Below, one piece after another: positions 59,571 through 64,000 of a DNA stretch of 64,000 nucleotides. Position numbers and translations under genes: made by a program. Position 1 is the stretch's first letter, and each line of letters begins with the position of its first letter. Origin of the DNA: JBGSMF01 sp964651475 (GTDB lineage Bacteria; Chloroflexota; Anaerolineae; Fen-1058); NCBI GenBank assembly GCA_964651475.1, contig CAZYXV010000004.1:62001-126000 (forward strand). Direction: 5' to 3'. The notes beneath the pieces were generated by a model that had not been told where the DNA came from, made no database searches, and saw only the letters and a list, made by a program, of their open reading frames with translations.

Positions 59571-60638
59571 GTGGCGATTTCACTTTTGTTGGGGGGGCTT
59601 TCTTTTTTGCTGGCCGTGGTGTGGGGGAACCCCCTGCTGAACCTGCTCAAGAGTTGCGGCATCGGCAAAAAAATCAGGATCGAAGGCCCTGCCACTCACC
59701 AGGTCAAAACCGGCACACCGACGATGGGCGGCTTGATGATTGTGGTGCCGGTGCTGCTCATCACTGGCGTTTTGAACCTTGACAATTTGTTGACTGGCTT
59801 GCCGGTGGGGAGCTATCTCTTGCGCCTGATGGGACGAGAGGGCAATACTGTGATTGGGCGCTCGATCCTGGTGCCGATGGGGACGTTGTTGGGATTTGCG
59901 CTGCTGGGCGCGTGGGATGACCTGGCGGGGATTCGCGGCAAGCGCGGCGAAGGGCTGCTGGCGCGCACCAAGTTCCCCCTCCAATTGATCCTGGCGGCGG
60001 GGGCAGCCTGGGCGCTATATTATTACCTGGATATTCACAGCCTGGTTTTGCCCGGCTTGCCGCAAAAGATAGACCTGGGATTGTTCTATATTCCCATCGC
60101 GATATTTATCATTCTCAGCGCGACCAACGCGGTCAATTTTACGGATGGGCTAGATGGCTTGGCCGGCATCATTGCCACCACGGCGTTTATGGCGTATGCC
60201 GTGATTGCTTATCTGCAATCGTTTAGGGGCCTGACGCAGGCCGAGTTGGAAACGGCCAGGGTGTCGTACCTGGTGCCATTTTGCCTGACGGTGGCGGGCG
60301 CGTGTTTGGCCTTTTTGTGGTTCAACGCGCACCCGGCGGAAATGTTTATGGGCGACACCGGTTCCGAAGCGCTCGGCGCGACGCTGGGCGTGGTGGCGCT
60401 GATGACGGGCCAATGGCTGTTGTTGCCGGTGATTGCCTTGGTGCCGGTATCTGAAGTGGTGAGCGTAATTTTACAAGTAGGCTATTTCAAGCTGACCAGG
60501 GGCAAGCGGCTGTTCAAGATGGCGCCGCTGCACCACCACTTTGAATTGTTGGGATGGTCGGAAACCCAGGTAGTCCAGCGCTTCTGGCTGGTGGCAATCT
60601 GGTCGGCAATGGTAGGGATCGCTCTCGCGCTCTTGTGA
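59571..60638 (+). CDS. mraY: Phospho-N-acetylmuramoyl-pentapeptide-transferase
   Basis: Integral membrane enzyme that makes lipid I. 355 aa, ten helices. HQVKTGTPTMGG, the AWDDLAG aspartate pair, NAVNFTDGLDGLAG and MGDTGSEALG are the known catalytic and substrate motifs. Start GTG 59571, two bases after murF, with AAAGGA upstream. Last cell-wall gene in the window. Confidence 0.95.
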   Translation: MAISLLLGGLSFLLAVVWGNPLLNLLKSCGIGKKIRIEGPATHQVKTGTPTMGGLMIVVPVLLITGVLNLDNLLTGLPVGSYLLRLMGREGNTVIGRSILVPMGTLLGFALLGAWDDLAGIRGKRGEGLLARTKFPLQLILAAGAAWALYYYLDIHSLVLPGLPQKIDLGLFYIPIAIFIILSATNAVNFTDGLDGLAGIIATTAFMAYAVIAYLQSFRGLTQAELETARVSYLVPFCLTVAGACLAFLWFNAHPAEMFMGDTGSEALGATLGVVALMTGQWLLLPVIALVPVSEVVSVILQVGYFKLTRGKRLFKMAPLHHHFELLGWSETQVVQRFWLVAIWSAMVGIALALL

Positions 60639-60720
60639 CTATCCAGGGGCAAAGCACACAAGGGCGCGTTGCGGGACTGGCCGACTTGCTCGGATGGCGA
60701 GCCGGCCGGGCAAAGCATGG

Positions 60721-60778
60721 GGGACCAGCGGGCGAGCATACATAGCATAGCCACAGGGCGAGCAAATCCCCTGGTCCC
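60721..60778. repeat. Inverted and direct repeats after mraY
   Basis: GGGACCAG (60721-60728) pairs with CTGGTCCC (60771-60778); GGGCGAGC occurs twice between them. TCGGCTTTT follows, so weak termination is possible. The 165-bp gap has no gene. Confidence 0.35.
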
Positions 60779-60803
60779 TCGGCTTTTAGATGAGAGGTGA
60801 AAC

Positions 60804-61070
60804 GTGGAATTTGGTTTGTTATGGTACGACGATACGACAACTCGCTCGTTGGAAGATAAAGTGACGCGGGCCGCCGCGCAGTACGAGCACAAGTTTGGCC
60901 AGCCGCCTACGGTGTGCTTTATCAATCCAGCCATGCTGAACGGCAACGGCAAGGCCGCCGAAGCGAATGGCGTGCGCATCGAAACGCTGCGCACCGTGCT
61001 GCCCAATCATTTTTGGGTGGGGATTGCCGAAGTGAGACGCAATGGCCGGAAAAAAACAAGCGGTCAATGA
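60804..61070 (+). CDS. Small protein, unknown function
   Basis: 88 aa beginning MEFGLLWYDD, with KVTRAAAQYEHKFGQPPTVC and a Lys/Arg-rich tail. GAGAGGTG precedes GTG 60804. I recognise it as a conserved-looking short protein but not a named family; no membrane segment. A second small gene overlaps or follows closely. Confidence 0.6.
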   Translation: MEFGLLWYDDTTTRSLEDKVTRAAAQYEHKFGQPPTVCFINPAMLNGNGKAAEANGVRIETLRTVLPNHFWVGIAEVRRNGRKKTSGQ

Positions 61071-61089
61071 CGATAAAGGAGCAGAAACA

Positions 61090-61449
61090 ATGTCCCAAAA
61101 ACATGTTCGCCGCCTTTCGCCGCGCACGCTAGAGGCCGATGGACACGCGCTGACGGCTCTGCAAGCGTTGGGCGATTACAGCTCGGCCAGTCCTGAGCAT
61201 ACCCGGCTTGCCGCGCTGCGCGCATTCGAGACCCTGGAGGCCGCTCGCGCAGCCGAGGTTAAGGCGCATAACGCTTTTTGCGCCGCCCGCGACGCCGCTA
61301 TCGAGGCCGAGTGGAATTTTCACGACGTCATGCTCGGCGTCAAAGACCAGGTACTTGCCCAATACGGCGGCGACTCGGACCAGGCGCAATCGCTTGGGCC
61401 GAAGAAAAAGTCCAGGTCATCTGCCGGGCGCAACCCCGAGGCCGGCTGA
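61090..61449 (+). CDS. Small Ala-rich helical protein, unknown function
   Basis: 119 aa, highly helical (Ala, Glu and Arg-rich middle, coiled-coil-like) with a basic C-terminal tail (KKKSRSS). AAAGGAG precedes ATG 61090; an in-frame upstream ATG at 61042 lies within the previous gene. No known domain. Confidence 0.55.
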   Translation: MSQKHVRRLSPRTLEADGHALTALQALGDYSSASPEHTRLAALRAFETLEAARAAEVKAHNAFCAARDAAIEAEWNFHDVMLGVKDQVLAQYGGDSDQAQSLGPKKKSRSSAGRNPEAG

Positions 61450-61580
61450 AACCATGCCGCTTGTATGTGAGCGATTTAAGGTGATATTTCAAGCCGGCGG
61501 ACTGCGCTGCTTAACATTGAGGCGCTTTGCCATAGTCCGAGGTGAGCTTTAGGGCAGTGCTGGTTATTTGGAGAGGCGGG

Positions 61581-62894
61581 GTGGAAAGCTTTACGAATCA
61601 AGACACGCAAATTCGATACATAATGGCAGCGATGGTGGTGGTTCTTGGCGTTACCTTGCTTGCTTCGTGCAATACGCTGTCTTTTGCGCCTGCCCAAGCG
61701 CCGACTGTTACCAGTTCACCGACTGGCGCAATTACGCCAACCTTCATGCCAGAACCAACATATACACCGTTACCGTCCGCCACGCCCATTATGCTGCCTC
61801 CGACAATAACCCAGGCTGCGGATGAATGGTCTGTACCGGAACCACAAGGAACGCCTGTGCCCGAGTGGCGCAGTATTCCTGTTCTTCCGGAAGCTATTGC
61901 GGGCGACGAGCAGGAATCAGAGTATTCTTATACAACCCAAATTGAACCAGCCAAAGTTCAGGATTATTATGAAAAGAGGATGGCTCAACTCGGTTGGGAA
62001 CTATGGGCTGCCGCTGAAGGAGACGATATTGACTACAAGCCACTGATGTTCTTTAAAAAGAACGATCAGGTCGTTACTGTTGCGCTGATAGTCAATCCCG
62101 ACACCAATTTGACCTATGTACTGCTGATGTACGTGGGGCAGTCGCCGGCCCAGGAACCATCGCCTTTTCCAGAAATTACACCCAAGGTGGGAGCACAGGA
62201 GACTATTTGCTCGACTGAAAATGAGCAAGCCCGGCAATTTTACAATGAAGCGCTTGACTTGCGAGATCAAGGCGATGTGGAGAATGCAAAGCAGTTGTAC
62301 CTGAAGGCGATAGAGTTGGATCCAAATTTCTGCGATGCAATGGATAACCTTGGGCAGTTGCTTCGCACCCAGGGTGATATTGAGGGGGCTATTAATTGGT
62401 ATCAGCAATCCATCCAGGTCAGGCCAGACAACACTGTCGCGCACATGAATTTAGCTATTGCTTACAGGATGCAAGGTAAAACAGAGCGCGCCATAGGGGA
62501 ATACGAGCGAATCACGGAAATTGACCCGGAAAATCCAGAGGGGTATTACGGACTGGGCAATATCTATCTATATCTGAAACAACCACACAAGGCAATAGTG
62601 CAACTTGAGAAAGCCGAAGAACTGTATGAAAAACAATCTTCACCCTGGATAACAGACGCGCGCTATAGCTTGGGCGCGGCGCACTATCTGCTGGCGGAGT
62701 ACAAGAAGGCTATAGAGTATATTGAAATGATTTACCCAGAGATGCAAAATGATGCAGAGGTTAATTTTCTTCTGGGGATGTGCTATTTGTCGCCAGAGGT
62801 TGACGACCTGGAGCTGGCCAAGAAATACATTAACAAAGCGCAGGAGCTTGGTATGGAGATCCCAGCAGATGTACTGCAAAAATTACGCAAATAA
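61581..62894 (+). CDS. TPR-repeat lipoprotein
   Basis: 437 aa. A lipoprotein signal ends in LLASC, followed by a Thr/Pro-rich linker and a small beta domain (YTTQIEPAKVQDYYEKRM...GW). From about residue 220 there are at least five TPR units (e.g. DLRDQGDVENAKQLYLKAIELDPNF, shown here only as the block GDVENAKQLY), likely a protein-binding surface. GTG 61581 has GAGAGG upstream; ATG 61623 is an alternative. Partner unknown. GC is lower than in the neighbours. Confidence 0.8.
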   Translation: MESFTNQDTQIRYIMAAMVVVLGVTLLASCNTLSFAPAQAPTVTSSPTGAITPTFMPEPTYTPLPSATPIMLPPTITQAADEWSVPEPQGTPVPEWRSIPVLPEAIAGDEQESEYSYTTQIEPAKVQDYYEKRMAQLGWELWAAAEGDDIDYKPLMFFKKNDQVVTVALIVNPDTNLTYVLLMYVGQSPAQEPSPFPEITPKVGAQETICSTENEQARQFYNEALDLRDQGDVENAKQLYLKAIELDPNFCDAMDNLGQLLRTQGDIEGAINWYQQSIQVRPDNTVAHMNLAIAYRMQGKTERAIGEYERITEIDPENPEGYYGLGNIYLYLKQPHKAIVQLEKAEELYEKQSSPWITDARYSLGAAHYLLAEYKKAIEYIEMIYPEMQNDAEVNFLLGMCYLSPEVDDLELAKKYINKAQELGMEIPADVLQKLRK

Positions 62895-62940
62895 CAGCGG
62901 CCTGCCAGGCACGCGCTAACAGCCTATCATCAGGCCGCTG
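62895..62940. repeat. Inverted repeat directly after the TPR gene
   Basis: CAGCGGCCTG (62895-62904) and CAGGCCGCTG (62931-62940) are exact complements around 26 nt, beginning right at the stop codon. No T-run follows. Confidence 0.45.
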
Positions 62941-63006
62941 AAACGAGGGCCGGGGCACAAATGTCAGCCTCGCGACCCAATCGTGACTGACAAATCAGGA
63001 GGAATA

Positions 63007-63444
63007 ATGAACACAGGTTTTGTTCCCGTAGAACAGGTTCAGCGTGCGTGCCAGGAACTTGGTATTCGTGACTGGACCAAACTGACAGATACTAGGGTGC
63101 AACTCGAAGAGGCCAAAATTATCCAGGCCACCGTTGGATCTGAAGCTCTGCAAATCCCGGTTGAGGCGTTTCAGCAAGGTCTGGAAGTGGAACTGGAGCA
63201 CGGGATAATGTTTCCTGATGCGAATGTCACTAACAACCATCCCCTCCTGACGGGTAAAATCGTTTTGGCCCATCTCAAAGAAATGTTGGACTATTACGCC
63301 CGCCTGGAGGTTGCCGAGCTTGAGGGAGATCTGTTCAAGGCGTCGAAAAAAGGGAATGCGGAAAAGCTTGCCCGGATTTACAAAAAGCTGATTATGGCCC
63401 GGGCGGCGCTTAGCGAGTTGGAAAAATCCGAAAGTGAGCGATGA
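63007..63444 (+). CDS. DUF5661-like protein
   Basis: 145 aa. The central block (EHGIMFPDANVTNNHPLLTGK, shown as the core NVTNNHPLLTGK) followed by IVLAHLKEMLDYYARL resembles the DUF5661-type pattern often seen next to other short unknowns; biochemical function unknown. AGGAGG precedes ATG 63007. Its stop overlaps the ABC permease start by four bases, although a link in function is not obvious. Confidence 0.6.
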   Translation: MNTGFVPVEQVQRACQELGIRDWTKLTDTRVQLEEAKIIQATVGSEALQIPVEAFQQGLEVELEHGIMFPDANVTNNHPLLTGKIVLAHLKEMLDYYARLEVAELEGDLFKASKKGNAEKLARIYKKLIMARAALSELEKSESER

Positions 63445-64000
63445 TGCAAAATAACACCAACCAGGATGTATTGTTGCGTTTTCACGAAAATACTGGCTGG
63501 AGACTTGTTCCCAATACGGCGTGGGGCGTGTTTGTACTGATTATTTTGATGACGATTGTGCCCCTGGCTGGCAGTGTGTCCTCAGGCGCGTTTTGGTCGG
63601 CGGCTAATGTTCGAAACATGACGTGGATATGGATTGTGATGGCGCTGTTAGCGCCAAGCATGGCCTTGATCATCGCCTCTGGCGGCGTGGATTTATCCGT
63701 TGGGTCGGTGGCCGGGTTGACAGCTTCCGTAATGGCATTACTGGTAGCCCAAAAAGTGGGGGTGGGGGGAGCACTGGTTGCCGGCCTGAGCCTGGGCTTT
63801 CTGGTGGGCCTTGTTAACGGTTTCCTGATCGGCGTGATTAAACTTGACGCGGTGATTGTGACCCTGGCTATGATGACGATGTTAAGAGGCGCCTGCTATG
63901 TCATTACAGAAGGGAAAACCATTCCGTCCGCGGGGGCAGGCTTCCTGTCATTACCAGCCATTCCCGGCGTCATCCTAATCTTGCTGATAATTGTTTGCGT
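63441..64000 (+). CDS. ABC sugar transporter permease (RbsC/XylH-like), cut by window end
   Basis: At least 186 aa, open at the window edge. After a short cytosolic N-terminus there are membrane helices with IASGGVDLSVGSVAGL, GLVNGFLIGVIKLDAVIVTL and AMMTMLRG, the signature of ribose/xylose/autoinducer-type permeases. It would form the channel with an ATPase and a binding protein encoded beyond the window. ATG 63441 overlaps the preceding TGA. Confidence 0.85.
   Translation, partial: MMQNNTNQDVLLRFHENTGWRLVPNTAWGVFVLIILMTIVPLAGSVSSGAFWSAANVRNMTWIWIVMALLAPSMALIIASGGVDLSVGSVAGLTASVMALLVAQKVGVGGALVAGLSLGFLVGLVNGFLIGVIKLDAVIVTLAMMTMLRGACYVITEGKTIPSAGAGFLSLPAIPGVILILLIIVC

Noticed and set aside
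1..64000. tRNA, rRNA or CRISPR arrays
   Set aside because: No TTCRANYC-type tRNA arms with matching stems, no rRNA sequence and no regularly spaced repeats were noticed by eye; a model-based scan was not possible.

Overview
The window is a 64 kb piece of a GC-rich bacterial chromosome with dense, mostly short-spaced genes. The evidence points to a Chloroflexota (Anaerolineae/Caldilineae-like) bacterium, as an inference from content: a bacterial mevalonate start with archaeal-type HMG-CoA synthase, thiolase and DUF35 protein; large secreted proteases carrying a YLPxxxK-like linker; LysM and TPR lipoproteins with Thr/Pro-rich linkers; and a dcw cluster opened by mraZ. No rRNA, tRNA, CRISPR array or complete insertion sequence was seen. 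The window ends inside an ABC-transporter permease gene.

Layout. 0.1-4.1 kb: HMG-CoA reductase, HMG-CoA synthase, thiolase and a Zn-ribbon/OB-fold partner. 4.2-11.8 kb: LysM lipoprotein, Nudix hydrolase coupled to a pyruvate-kinase-like protein, EamA transporter, UbiB-type kinase, sugar-nucleotide epimerase, class I amidotransferase-like hydrolase and a metallo-beta-lactamase (MBL) hydrolase. 11.8-14.5 kb: a lower-GC accessory patch with two small membrane proteins, a DJ-1/PfpI protein, a broken vapC toxin gene and a shortened Mrr-type nuclease. 14.6-18.4 kb: an unassigned cassette of an MBL hydrolase, two small acidic proteins and three paralogous zinc-ribbon proteins. 19.5-21.3 kb: metG behind what looks like a methionine attenuator. 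21.3-26.4 kb (minus): a probable operon of polyprenyl synthase, UbiA prenyltransferase, two unknowns and a B12-binding radical SAM protein, headed by a GbsR/MarR-type regulator. 26.5-38 kb: three secreted or lipid-anchored peptidase-like proteins. 38.2-42.5 kb (minus): ugd, two M16 peptidases and acpS. 42.6-45.2 kb (minus): thrS behind a threonine T-box. 45.2-47.8 kb: an rRNA uracil methyltransferase and ornithine aminotransferase. 47.8-52.5 kb: membrane proteins, a phosphoribosyltransferase and a GT-C glycosyltransferase. 52.5-54.4 kb: an M28-type aminopeptidase. 54.5-60.6 kb: mraZ, rsmH, ftsL-like, ftsI, murF, mraY. 60.8-64 kb: small unknowns, a TPR lipoprotein, a DUF5661-like protein and the ABC permease.

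How the parts may work together. The mevalonate genes feed isoprenoid supply, and the polyprenyl synthase/UbiA/radical SAM operon would use prenyl chains for a quinone-like or tetrapyrrole-like lipid whose identity is not clear. Two aminoacyl-tRNA synthetase genes are controlled in different ways: thrS by a T-box with an ACC specifier, and metG by what reads as a ribosome-stalling Met-rich leader peptide with competing hairpins. Promoters are often of the extended -10 type (TGnTATAAT-like). The most unusual points are the metG attenuator, the zinc-ribbon cassette, the radical SAM/prenyl operon and the short Thr-rich reading frame after the thrS T-box.
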